From Cyanobacteriota bacterium (GTDB lineage Bacteria > Cyanobacteriota > Cyanobacteriia > Cyanobacteriales > Microcoleaceae), in NCBI GenBank assembly GCA_025362325.1, contig JANYGO010000051.1:1-45302 (forward strand): a stretch of DNA of 45,302 nt, read 5' to 3'. Each line of letters opens with the position of its first letter. The first letter of the stretch is position 1. The translations under genes and the position numbers were made by a program. This document shows, piece after piece, positions 18,576 to 26,145 of the stretch. The notes beneath the pieces are model-generated. The model saw only the letters and a program-made list of their open reading frames with translations, had not been told where the DNA came from and searched no databases.

Positions 18576-18995
18576 CTACTTCTCGTGCCGCACCTCAACC
18601 ACAGTGTGCACGTTCCCCCGTGGCAAAAAATCGCCCTTAATTGTCACTTCCAGCGGCGAACAAGCTGCGACAAAATCGTCTAAAATTTGATTGATCGATT
18701 CTTCGTGAGAAATGTAGCGATCGCGATAACTGTTAACGTACAACTTCATCGCCTTCAACTCCACCACCCGCTCGTCGGGCACGTAAGTAACGTGAATCGT
18801 GGCAAAATCGGGATAGCCCGAAAACGGACACTTGCAAGTAAATTCCGGCAAAGTAATGTTAATCGTGTAGCGCCGCCCGACTCGCGGATTCGGGAAAGTA
18901 ATTAACTCCCCTTCCAAAATCTCGCGTTCGCCGTATTTCATTGCCTCGGTACTTGACTTTGGCGACACATCTTGTTCGGTTGGGTAGTTGTTCAT
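18576..18995 (-). CDS. queF: NADPH-dependent 7-cyano-7-deazaguanine reductase QueF
   Basis: Reduces preQ0 to preQ1 in the queuosine tRNA-modification pathway (cytoplasm). The 139-residue length fits the unimodular (type I, Bacillus-like) QueF. The catalytic Cys and Asp are in 'FTCKCPFSGYPDFATIHV' (second Cys, then PDFA). The NADPH/QueF motif is 'VELKAMKLYVNSYRDRYISHEE', and a C-terminal 'RGNVHTVVEVRHE' is normal. No other queuosine gene (queC, queD, queE, tgt) is near. I looked for a preQ1 riboswitch in the leader (18996-19140) and saw none. Confidence 0.95.
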   Translation of the reverse strand: MNNYPTEQDVSPKSSTEAMKYGEREILEGELITFPNPRVGRRYTINITLPEFTCKCPFSGYPDFATIHVTYVPDERVVELKAMKLYVNSYRDRYISHEESINQILDDFVAACSPLEVTIKGDFLPRGNVHTVVEVRHEK

Positions 18996-19140
18996 AGCGA
19001 TCGACTGAAAACTTCTAACATTTAACTAAACTCACTATTAATATTTTTAACAAATATCTTGACGAATTATGTTGCGATCGATCTAATTGCAAATACTCTC
19101 AGGCTAAACTTAAAAAAGTTCACCCTCGCCATCTACAATT

Positions 19141-19737
19141 ATGCAAAATACTACCTTATCTGACAATACATCCCCTGAGAACTCAAATACTTACTCTCCA
19201 TCGGTACCGATTTCCCTCTATCGAGAAGTCACGGCAGAGTTGCAAGCCGCTCAAGCGATGCTAGACTCGCTCAAAACCCACAACCAGCAATTAGTTCAAC
19301 AAAATCAACAACTGCGGCGAGAAGTAGAAACAGTTGTTCAAGTCTCCCAACAGTTACAGCAAGTCGTCCACTCGGCTCAGAACGTTACCCAGACAGGGAT
19401 GCCCCAAATGCCCCCAGTCAAATTCAATTTCAGCGTTGAACCTGTGGGCCCAGCACCTGCAACCTCGCGGGCCAACTCTAGCGTACCTCAACCACCTCAG
19501 ACAGTGGCTTTCCCCTTCCCCCTACCGGAAGCGGAGCCAATAGCCCCTCCGATGCCCCAGACAGTTCCAGAACAATTATTTACAGAGATTCCCGAAACTC
19601 CTTACCGTGTGCGCTCTCAGGCGAAGAAAGCCTCAGACTTAAACGGATTGTGGTTGGCAATCGCGATTTTTCTGATTGTCATTGCCGCCTTCGGTGCAGG
19701 TTATTTAGTTGTCCGCCCTTTGTTGAAGGGAAAGTAA
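19141..19737 (+). CDS. Coiled-coil protein with C-terminal membrane anchor, unknown
   Basis: 198 residues with three zones. Residues ~28-80 are a glutamine-rich coiled coil ('TAELQAAQAMLDSLKTHNQQLVQQNQQLRREVETVVQVSQQLQ'). Residues ~85-155 are a proline-rich disordered linker. Residues ~168-192 form a single transmembrane helix ('GLWLAIAIFLIVIAAFGAGYLVV') with a short basic tail. This tail-anchored layout suggests that the coiled coil faces the cytoplasm and tethers a partner to the membrane. No family recognised. It is divergent from queF and convergent with speD, so there is no operon context. Confidence 0.75.
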   Translation: MQNTTLSDNTSPENSNTYSPSVPISLYREVTAELQAAQAMLDSLKTHNQQLVQQNQQLRREVETVVQVSQQLQQVVHSAQNVTQTGMPQMPPVKFNFSVEPVGPAPATSRANSSVPQPPQTVAFPFPLPEAEPIAPPMPQTVPEQLFTEIPETPYRVRSQAKKASDLNGLWLAIAIFLIVIAAFGAGYLVVRPLLKGK

Positions 19738-19751
19738 ATTGCAACAAGAAT

Positions 19752-19771
19752 CCCACGGCCCGAGCCGTGGG
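19752..19771. terminator. CCCACGGC-CCGA-GCCGTGGG hairpin between convergent genes
   Basis: A perfect 8-bp GC-rich stem with a 4-nt loop lies 14 nt after the coiled-coil gene and 50 nt past the end of speD. On the minus strand it is followed by ATTCTTGTTG, a partial U-run. It is a plausible bidirectional terminator for the two convergent genes. Confidence 0.55.
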
Positions 19772-19821
19772 ACTTTAACCAACACTTAGCATAAAATGTT
19801 CAAAGTTACGCTAATTTGCCA

Positions 19822-20244
19822 CTATACTCTGGCGGCACTCGTTTCTACTGCACGAGGCGCATACTGCTCTTCACAAGCAGAACCTAGGCTGCCCACCCCG
19901 GGCTCGAAACCGCGCGTAAACTCAGTGAGTTTTACCTGTTTAGCTTCCAAAGCTGTCTGTAGCACCTTCATGGCTCGGTGAGGGTCGCCGGCTCCGCAGA
20001 AAAATAAGTCTGCGGCAAAATAACCGTGTTCAGGCCAAGTATGGATTGCTATATGAGACTCTGCCAAAGTAGCAGTAGCCGTCACTCCGTGAGGACTAAA
20101 CTGGTGTACGCACAAATCGATGAGAGTAGCTCCTCCGGCTTCGATCGCATCGAGTATGGCGCGGCGGATACGTTCAGGATCGTTGAGGATGTCTCCAGGA
20201 GACTGCCAAGCATCAGCGACCAGATGGGTTCCCAATTGTTTCAT
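19822..20244 (-). CDS. speD: S-adenosylmethionine decarboxylase proenzyme
   Basis: Makes decarboxylated SAM, the aminopropyl donor for spermidine synthesis. The proenzyme self-cleaves before a serine to form a pyruvoyl cofactor: the site is the E-S-H in 'TLAESHIAIHTWPEHGYFAADLFFCG', a hallmark of the short prokaryotic SpeD. ATG 20244 gives 'MKQLGTHLVADAW', the usual family start (140 aa). The frame extends to 20298, but those 18 residues are atypical. An extended C-terminus ('TEFTRGFEPGVGSLGSACEEQYAPR') is slightly longer than in some bacteria. No spermidine synthase gene is adjacent. Confidence 0.93.
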   Translation of the reverse strand: MKQLGTHLVADAWQSPGDILNDPERIRRAILDAIEAGGATLIDLCVHQFSPHGVTATATLAESHIAIHTWPEHGYFAADLFFCGAGDPHRAMKVLQTALEAKQVKLTEFTRGFEPGVGSLGSACEEQYAPRAVETSAARV

Positions 20245-20380
20245 TCTGCGGGGTTTTACCTTTAAGTTGTAATGTCTCAAACTTTTTAACGATAGCACGG
20301 AGTCTAGAAAAATTCAAGTATATTTCCAAAAAAAATATAAAATAGTGGGGAGTCATCTGAGGTAGTAGCGCGCCACTGCC

Positions 20381-20421
20381 AAAAAAACAAAGGTTGTGAA
20401 GCTTTTTTTAACTTCACAACC
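20381..20421 (-). terminator. Rho-independent terminator of pentapeptide gene
   Basis: Read on the minus strand, GGTTGTGAAG pairs with CTTCACAACC (10-bp perfect stem, 20392-20401 with 20412-20421). A T-rich run (TTTGTTTTTTT, 20381-20391) follows immediately. It lies 66 nt past the stop of the pentapeptide gene and upstream of speD, insulating the two. Confidence 0.8.
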
Positions 20422-20486
20422 ATCGCACTATCCTGCGTTTGGCTCATTCCCGACTGACAAGAACGACGACACTATCGAATATAGTA

Positions 20487-21548
20487 TCAATCCCGGCTAT
20501 GAGTAGCTCCATTCGGCAAAATAGCCCCGCTCAAAGCAGCTTCATTCAAATTAGCAACATTCAAGCTCGCTCCAATCAAATTAGCCTCCGACAGATTAGT
20601 TCCTGTCAAATTTGCGCCTGTCAGAGAACTTAGCAGCAAACCCGCACCCGACAAATTGGCGTGACTCAGGTTCGCCCCACGCAAATCCGCTTCCAGCAAG
20701 CTAGCACCAGACAAATTTGCACCGCTCAAATCAGCTCCCCGCAAAGAAGCTTTATTTAAATTCGCAGCCCTCAAATCAGCATGGTGCAGAATCAAACCAT
20801 TCAAATTGGCTTTACTTAAATTAGCTCCTTGCAAGTCAGCACCGCTCAAATTAGAGCCATTTAAATTAGCTCCTTTTAAGTCAGCACCGCTCAAGTCAGC
20901 ATTGCTCAAATTAGCAGCGCAAATACAAGCCTCCCGCAGACTTGCTTCGCTCAAAATCGCCCCAACCAAATTAACACCGCCGAGATTTCCGCGATTGAGA
21001 TAAGCGCGAATCAGAATTGCTCCGCTCAGGTTCGCCCCATTCAAATCTACCTCGCTGAGAATTGCTCTAGTCAGATTTGCTCTGCTTAAATCAACTCCGC
21101 TCATGATTGCTCGGCTCAGCGTCGCCCCGCTCAAATTAGCCTCAGTTAGTTTCGAGCCGCTGAGCAAACAAGCTCCTACTAAACTCGCTCCAGTCAAAAC
21201 AGCTTTGCTCAAGTCAGCCCGAGACAATATTGCTCCGCTGAGATTTGCCCCGCTAAAATCGGCTCCGATCGCCACAGTTCCAGTTAAACTAGAACTACCG
21301 AGGTTAGCTTCAATTAATTTCGCCTTAGATAAATTAGCTCCGCTCAAGTCGGCGCCGTTTAAATTAGCTCCAATTAGTTTGCTTCTAATTAAATTTGCCC
21401 CTTTCAAATTAGCGCTGCTCAAATTTGTGCGACTGAGATTAACTTCACTCAAATGAGCTGCAATCAGGTTCGCACCTCGAAAATCTCGTTCCCCGTTTCT
21501 ATGTCTAGTTAAAAGTTCATCGGCACTTAAAATCTCAGTGAAATTCAT
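20487..21548 (-). CDS. Cytoplasmic pentapeptide-repeat protein
   Basis: 353 residues, of which about 310 are tandem A(N/D)LxX pentapeptides beginning near residue 22 ('FRGANLIAAHLSEVNLSRTNLSSANLKGANL'). There is no signal peptide or membrane segment, so unlike the 14159-14875 protein it should stay in the cytoplasm. A short non-repeat N-terminus ('MNFTEILSADELLTRHRNGERD') precedes the first coil, a common start for cyanobacterial members. Predicted fold: a long right-handed quadrilateral beta-helix. Function unknown; some relatives bind gyrase, but nothing here shows that. It stands alone, with its own terminator. Confidence 0.9.
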   Translation of the reverse strand: MNFTEILSADELLTRHRNGERDFRGANLIAAHLSEVNLSRTNLSSANLKGANLIRSKLIGANLNGADLSGANLSKAKLIEANLGSSSLTGTVAIGADFSGANLSGAILSRADLSKAVLTGASLVGACLLSGSKLTEANLSGATLSRAIMSGVDLSRANLTRAILSEVDLNGANLSGAILIRAYLNRGNLGGVNLVGAILSEASLREACICAANLSNADLSGADLKGANLNGSNLSGADLQGANLSKANLNGLILHHADLRAANLNKASLRGADLSGANLSGASLLEADLRGANLSHANLSGAGLLLSSLTGANLTGTNLSEANLIGASLNVANLNEAALSGAILPNGATHSRD

Positions 21549-22404
21549 AAAAAAAGTGAGTGAGTTTCCTTAGTTTCTCGATTTTCTATGTTGTCTGAAA
21601 GTTTGTAATGTCGTGTTTGCCAGTCAGTTTGTTCAATCAATACTGCTACAGTAACAGTTGTCAAAACTGGTTAATTCCTAGCATCACGCTGCTATTATAG
21701 CGCGTTATAACTTACGCTCATCAACCCGGTTTCTAATGAAAAATCTGGGGTGGATCGGGGCGGCAGTCATGAATAAACCGAGTTTCTCGCCCCCGCGTGT
21801 AAGTCCTGCAAGTCTTTTTGGTGCTAGTAGTTAGTTTGCGGTTGATGTTAGTTATTAATTGTTAGTTGTATTTATACTAACTGCTAATCACTAACTATTA
21901 ACTACTAACCGTTTACCAAAATACTGAGAATTTGTCGATCGCTCTTGTCTTGGTCGATCGAATATTTGGGTTATTGCTGGCGGCATCCGCGCCACATTCT
22001 GACCCGAAAAATTGCCGCTACGGGCGATCGAACTTATGAGTGCAATCAATAAACAAGATCTCGGAGTTTCCACCCCAAAAGCCTTCTACATAAGTGCCTT
22101 CTATCTGCGATCGCCCGTGAAAGCCTCCGCCCGGTCAGCTCAGCTAGTGTCACCTCCCCCCACTGTGCTCCGTGCCAGTGAAATCCAACAGGAAGGCTGT
22201 TTCCGGGCGAGTGCCCAGCGAGTCCCAGGCTTTGCCAGCCATACGCTGCCATTCGCCTGAGATTTCGCGAAAAAATCTGCCGCGAGCCGTTCCCGTACTC
22301 CCGCGCTGCTGTGCTTGCTGTTAATGTGTACTCGATCCATGAGCGCTTGCGGTTCTAATTAACAGAACACCCGACACCAGACGCGCTCCCGGACATAAAA
22401 GCTG

Positions 22405-22446
22405 TTTCTGGGCTTCTCAAATGCTTCGCTGAGGCATTCCCAGAAA
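22405..22446. other. Imperfect hairpin TTTCTGGG...CCCAGAAA
   Basis: TTTCTGGG (22405-22412) pairs with CCCAGAAA (22439-22446), and inside it AATGC (22420-22424) pairs with GCATT (22434-22438) around the loop TTCGCTGAG, leaving a 7-nt bulge on the 5' side. The 13 paired bases suggest a structured RNA or mobile-element-like palindrome. Confidence 0.5.
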
Positions 22447-22869
22447 AACTATATTCATGCTGCAGGTCTTGCCAACGGCAATTTGGCTGCTAAAGCCAAC
22501 CAATGACCAGCCTAAGTCTTGCGGTTCGGCGACGACAATATTATTCTACTAATAGTTGCCGACCACCGCAGACCCTACTCGGCGCGCGGGACGGGCTACT
22601 TCACCTGTATAAGTGGCCCAAATTAGCCGCCCCATAATTAAAGATAGTCGTTGTTTGACTAACCAAGCAATATCTGCTGTAATTTATGTCATCAAATTTG
22701 ATAATACTGCGGGGTTTGCGATCGAGCTGTAGTGAGTGTTACAGACTAAAAAACGGCAGTTATTTTTGTTGGTGTAAAAATTTATAGAGCCGATCGAGCC
22801 GCCGACAAAAAGCCCAGCTCGCAATCTCAAAAGTTAACTTTTGACAGAAAGTTTTTTTTAGTTTCCAGA

Positions 22870-22904
22870 ACAAAACCAAAGCCGGCTTTCACAGAAAAAG
22901 CCGA
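22870..22904 (-). terminator. Terminator-like hairpin downstream of YflT-type gene
   Basis: On the minus strand GTCGGCTTTT, loop TCTGTG and AAAGCCGGC form a stem of about 8 bp with one mismatch, followed by TTTGGTTTTG. It lies about 115 nt past the stop codon of the 23021-24232 gene and on the right strand to end its transcript. Confidence 0.6.
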
Positions 22905-23020
22905 CTTTTGAGATCATCTTACAGGCCCTAGGCTAAACGCTTGCGCCCTCAACAATCCGAGCGAGCAAGTGCGATTACCTTGCCGGAATTAGAAACAATA
23001 CCCAAACCAAGTCTCAACTA

Positions 23021-24232
23021 TCAAACCAGAGGGCGGCGGGTAACGCCCTGATTGGGGTCGTAAACACCAGCCGTAGTATCAACGCCGGGAGTGCCCGGAG
23101 CGCCATAATCTGCGCGAGCGCTATCGACGCTGGGAGAGTCGTAGGTCTTCCAATGCTGAACGCCTCCGCGGCTCATCACGGTTTCAGCTTTAGCGACTTC
23201 TGCTTCGCTACCGTCAATCAGCACCAAGTAATCTCCCCGCGCCACCCGATCGTTGTATGCTCTAGCTTCCTCTTCCGGAATTCCCAAACCGACTAAAGCT
23301 CCGATCAAGCTGCCCGCAGCCGCACCCAAAGCCGTACCGGCGAGTGTAGTGGCGATCGTCGTAGCCGCAGCTCCAGCCAGCATAATCGGCCCGATACCCG
23401 GAATTGCCAGCGCGCCGAGACCTACCAACAAGCCAGTCAAACCGCCCAACGTGCCGCCTGTGAGCGCGCCCTTGGTCGCCCCCTCATCAGCCTTGTTGTC
23501 CGCATTGTCGTGCACGTCAATGCCTGCGATATCCCCTTTAGAGTCGGCATCCTTGGCGATCACCGAAACCCGATCCATGTCAAAACCAGCAGTTCGCAGT
23601 TCTCCCAGCGCGTGTTCCGCCTCGCCGCGGGTGGAAAACACGCCCACAGCGCGCTTGTGGTGGGCGAGAGCTTTGCGACCGGTATCTGCCGGCACATCGT
23701 AAATGCCCCAATCGTGAATGCCCCGCACGCTCATAATTCCTTCGGCGGTAGCAAGTTCGGCATCCGTTCCTTCGACGAATACCAAATATTCTCCGCGCGA
23801 GAGGCGATCGCCATAAATTTTAGCTTTGGCTTCGGGAACGCCCAAACCCACCAAACCGCCGACCAAACCGCCCGCAGCAGCTCCAATCGCGCCTCCGACA
23901 GCAGTGTCAGCCAGCAGAGTGGCGATCGCGCCCCCCGCCATCACCGGGCCAACTCCCGGAATCGCCAGCGCCCCAATGCTGCCCAGCAACCCGATCAAAC
24001 CGCCCGTCACCACTCCGGCCGTCGCGCCTGCTTTCGCGCCGCCGCCCACTTTCTCGTCGGTACTCTTAGCAGCACTAGCGCCCGCAATTTCGCTGCTGCC
24101 ATTGAGATTTTCGCCAACTACCGAAACCTGATTCATCGGAAACCCGGTACTTTGCAGCTCCATCAAAGCTAGTTCCGTATCGCGGTAATTAGAAAAAGAG
24201 CCTACAGCTCGTTTATGTTGACCTAAAGCCAT
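23021..24232 (-). CDS. Duplicated YflT/general-stress-17M-like protein with glycine zippers
   Basis: 403 residues from ATG 24232, supported by AGGAG 8 nt upstream (the frame extends to 24268). The protein is an internal duplication: each half (about 1-190 and 195-375) has an N-terminal domain of the YflT/general stress protein 17M type ('HKRAVGSFSNYRDTELALMELQSTGF', 'HKRAVGVFSTRGEAEHALGELRTAGF'). This is followed by a glycine/alanine-rich hydrophobic zipper ('GALAIPGVGPVMAGGAIATLL') and a closing segment ('SRGEYLVFVEGTDAELATAE'). The zippers probably insert in or associate with membrane. An acidic/Pro-Gly tail ends the protein. Related genes are stress-induced in other bacteria; the role here is inference. 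Upstream on the same strand lies the BON lipoprotein gene, 394 nt away. Confidence 0.8.
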   Translation of the reverse strand: MALGQHKRAVGSFSNYRDTELALMELQSTGFPMNQVSVVGENLNGSSEIAGASAAKSTDEKVGGGAKAGATAGVVTGGLIGLLGSIGALAIPGVGPVMAGGAIATLLADTAVGGAIGAAAGGLVGGLVGLGVPEAKAKIYGDRLSRGEYLVFVEGTDAELATAEGIMSVRGIHDWGIYDVPADTGRKALAHHKRAVGVFSTRGEAEHALGELRTAGFDMDRVSVIAKDADSKGDIAGIDVHDNADNKADEGATKGALTGGTLGGLTGLLVGLGALAIPGIGPIMLAGAAATTIATTLAGTALGAAAGSLIGALVGLGIPEEEARAYNDRVARGDYLVLIDGSEAEVAKAETVMSRGGVQHWKTYDSPSVDSARADYGAPGTPGVDTTAGVYDPNQGVTRRPLV

Positions 24233-24626
24233 TTGTTTTCTCCTACAAAATAAACTACTTTTACACAACTACAGAATTTATGCTCTGCGCTTGCTGCCAT
24301 CAATCACATTTAGTCATTTTTTTCCCACATTTTTCATCAATCGCTGGGAATAACCTCCCTCTCTATCTTCAGGCTGGTTTCCCACTAATTTTCAGCAATT
24401 GGAAATTGGCAAGGGGAAATTACAGATAGCACGCGAGTTTTGAGTTGGGAGTTTCGAGTACGTGAATCTTAAATTCTTTAACTTAAAACCCCGCTACCCG
24501 GAAGAGTCACGCAAGCGTTGCGAGCCACTTTTAAAGCAATTATAAACTGCCCAACGTTCCCTCAATATTCATCCGTTAAATCCGTTACACAATCCGTTGC
24601 CGAACTTCCTTCTTGCTTCAAATTTA
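24233..24626. other. Gene-free region with one copy of a 40-bp direct repeat
   Basis: No coding frame is convincing. Positions 24571-24610 are one copy of a 40-bp sequence containing ATCCGTTAAATCCGTT whose second copy lies at 25488-25527, on the far side of the BON lipoprotein gene. Confidence 0.6.
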
Positions 24627-25103
24627 TTACTTGCTAGGCGATGCGGGTGCAGCGGGGGCGACAACAGCCGTAACATTCACCGATTTCACACCCTTAATCT
24701 GTTTAGCTAGCGGCTCAATTTTAGCTAAATCTGTTTGATTGGGAACTGTGCCGCCTATGATAACAGCCCCGTCTTTTGCCTCAACAGTTAGCTGACCTTT
24801 AGTAATGTTCACTTCCAACTTGGAACGAACTTCACTTTTCAGGTCGCCATCGGCTCTGTTTGTATCCCCACCCGTCACATTGTTGCGCTGTTCTCTGGCC
24901 CTGATATCAGAATTTGCTTGAGCTTTGCGAACATCGCTAGTGGCGTCGCCCTGAGTTTTTTGAACACTCTCCGCTGGGGGCGGGCTCTTGACATTTTCTG
25001 TGGTAGAATTAGGAGCATCGGCGCTAGTTTTAGCGTCGCCAGTGCAAGCAGAAGCTCCAAATAATAGGAGGCCGCTGAGCAGAATTGGTGTTAATTTGTT
25101 CAT
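24627..25103 (-). CDS. BON-domain lipoprotein
   Basis: 158 residues. The N-terminus is a lipoprotein signal ('LTPILLSGLLLFGASAC', lipobox A-S-A-C with Cys20), so it is lipid-anchored at a membrane. A low-complexity Ser/Asn/Lys linker (~25-90) follows. A BON domain is at ~88-148: 'LKSEVRSKLEVNITKGQLTVEAKDGAVIIGGTVPNQTDLAKIEPLAKQIKGVKSVNVTAVV', the usual pattern of OsmY-like envelope stress proteins that bind phospholipid. It ends in a short Ala/Pro tail. GGAGGG lies about 14 nt before the ATG. Together with the adjacent YflT-type gene it suggests a stress/envelope locus. Confidence 0.88.
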   Translation of the reverse strand: MNKLTPILLSGLLLFGASACTGDAKTSADAPNSTTENVKSPPPAESVQKTQGDATSDVRKAQANSDIRAREQRNNVTGGDTNRADGDLKSEVRSKLEVNITKGQLTVEAKDGAVIIGGTVPNQTDLAKIEPLAKQIKGVKSVNVTAVVAPAAPASPSK

Positions 25104-25530
25104 AAATATGTTAATACCCTCCAGGTAAGCTGTCGATGAGCCAGACTTCGTTGAGCTAGATATTGAGCTAGATTAAGGCACACAACATTTTAGTGGGTGC
25201 TTCTTTCTGCTATCTAAAAAGCCTTAGATCAAACATATAAAATTGAGGAAGCCGCTACATCGCTCCACAGGTGTAAATTTTACCTCTATCTAACGATAGA
25301 TTACAAAAAACCAAATAAGGTATTAGGTCACATTTAACTTAATGAGTCCTGAACGCACTATTATTCAAAAAAAGCGATTGATTCCCGGATTTTTCATTGC
25401 CAAAGCCAAGATTTTCCTACAAACCCAGTTCCCTCTCCTAAGTTTTCTGAATAAAGTCGCTCGCCCCCAACTAAAATCTCCCTCAACATCCGTTAAATCC
25501 GTTTCACAATCCGTTGCCGAACTTCCTCAA
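25104..25530. other. Gene-free region with second copy of the 40-bp direct repeat
   Basis: Holds the promoter side of the BON gene and a small hairpin TCTATC-TAAC-GATAGA near 25290. Positions 25488-25527 are the second copy of the 40-bp direct repeat (one mismatch to 24571-24610). A plus-strand frame at 25342-25575 overlaps the next real gene and is not accepted. Confidence 0.6.
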
Positions 25531-26076
25531 TCAAAACAAACGAAAAGAGTCGAGAAATTTTTGAGCATTTTCTGATTCTGGGGTACTGACAACCAGCCCG
25601 TAAACGCGGGTGTCCACCAAAAACACCTGGCCTACACCCACAGGTTGGTTGGGAGAAAGCGACTGAAACTCAAACTCTTTTCCCGGATAGCTGCCGAGGG
25701 AAATATCTCTTACTTGCAGCAATTTAGCATTGGCCGCCACCACAAAGAAATCAACGGCATTATTTAAAGTAATTTTGATATTATTGTTGCTGAGCCGAAA
25801 ATCTAGGTCAAAGTATTGCAGTAAATAAGTATCTTTGTTTTTTAATACCGACCTGTATGTATGAGCGGTAATTTGAGTTGAATAAGTTTCGGAATTAATT
25901 TTAGGAGTTCCCGGCATATCGATCGCAAACTGACCCATCGCCGAGCAAAACGGCTGCCACTCTGGCGTCTCAATTGCAGCCCGCAGCGGGCTTGGTTGAG
26001 CTGTTGCGGGACTGGCCAACTTGAGGGCCGAGACAGCTAATGTAGCAGTAACTAAGATGATCCGCAGCAATTTCAT
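25531..26076 (-). CDS. Secreted conserved hypothetical protein
   Basis: 181 residues from ATG 26076, which gives a clear signal peptide ('KLLRIILVTATLAVSALKLASPATAQ', AxA cleavage). The frame continues to 26217, but that extension overlaps the divergent SLH gene and looks non-coding. The mature protein has the pattern 'GQFAIDMPGTPKINSETY', 'TYLLQYFDL', 'ISLGSYPGKEFEFQ', 'GQVFLVDTRVYGLVVSTPE...AQKFLDSFRLF'. I recognise this as a recurrent cyanobacterial exported domain with PsbP-like spacing; no function is known. It is divergent from the SLH lipoprotein with a 69-nt shared promoter region. Confidence 0.8.
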   Translation of the reverse strand: MKLLRIILVTATLAVSALKLASPATAQPSPLRAAIETPEWQPFCSAMGQFAIDMPGTPKINSETYSTQITAHTYRSVLKNKDTYLLQYFDLDFRLSNNNIKITLNNAVDFFVVAANAKLLQVRDISLGSYPGKEFEFQSLSPNQPVGVGQVFLVDTRVYGLVVSTPESENAQKFLDSFRLF

Positions 26077-26145
26077 GTGGGTAAAAAATATATTTGTCCG
26101 ATCGATCTGCGCTAGCCTAGAAATATATCCGCAAACGAGGGATTT

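Larger units (their letters stand above)
21549..23020. other. 1.5-kb region without an intact gene
   Basis: Noted content: weak copies of the AACCCGGTTTCT palindrome (21723-21735 and inverted near 21775-21787); AT-rich GTTAGTTATTAATT-like repeats (21826-21905); a large imperfect hairpin at 22405-22446; a possible decayed minus-strand frame at about 22430-22635; and a terminator at 22870-22904. The competing short open frames at 21891-22340 disagree between strands and frames and look non-coding. No RNA gene was recognised, though the region is long enough to hold one. Confidence 0.5.

Noticed and set aside
18996..19140. Searched for a preQ1 riboswitch upstream of queF
   Set aside because: No preQ1-I like hairpin with an A-rich tail was seen in the leader.
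21891..22340. Overlapping short frames on both strands in the 1.5-kb gap
   Set aside because: They compete with each other, lack ribosome binding sites and have unlike-protein composition; not called as genes.
23253..24172. Plus-strand Ala/Pro-rich frames opposite the YflT-type gene
   Set aside because: Shadow frames produced by GC-rich Gly/Ala codons; the minus frame has AGGAG and a clear domain structure.
25342..25575. Plus-strand frame of 77 codons between the BON gene and the secreted-protein gene
   Set aside because: It includes the 40-bp direct repeat, runs antisense into the 25531-26076 gene and has no ribosome binding site.
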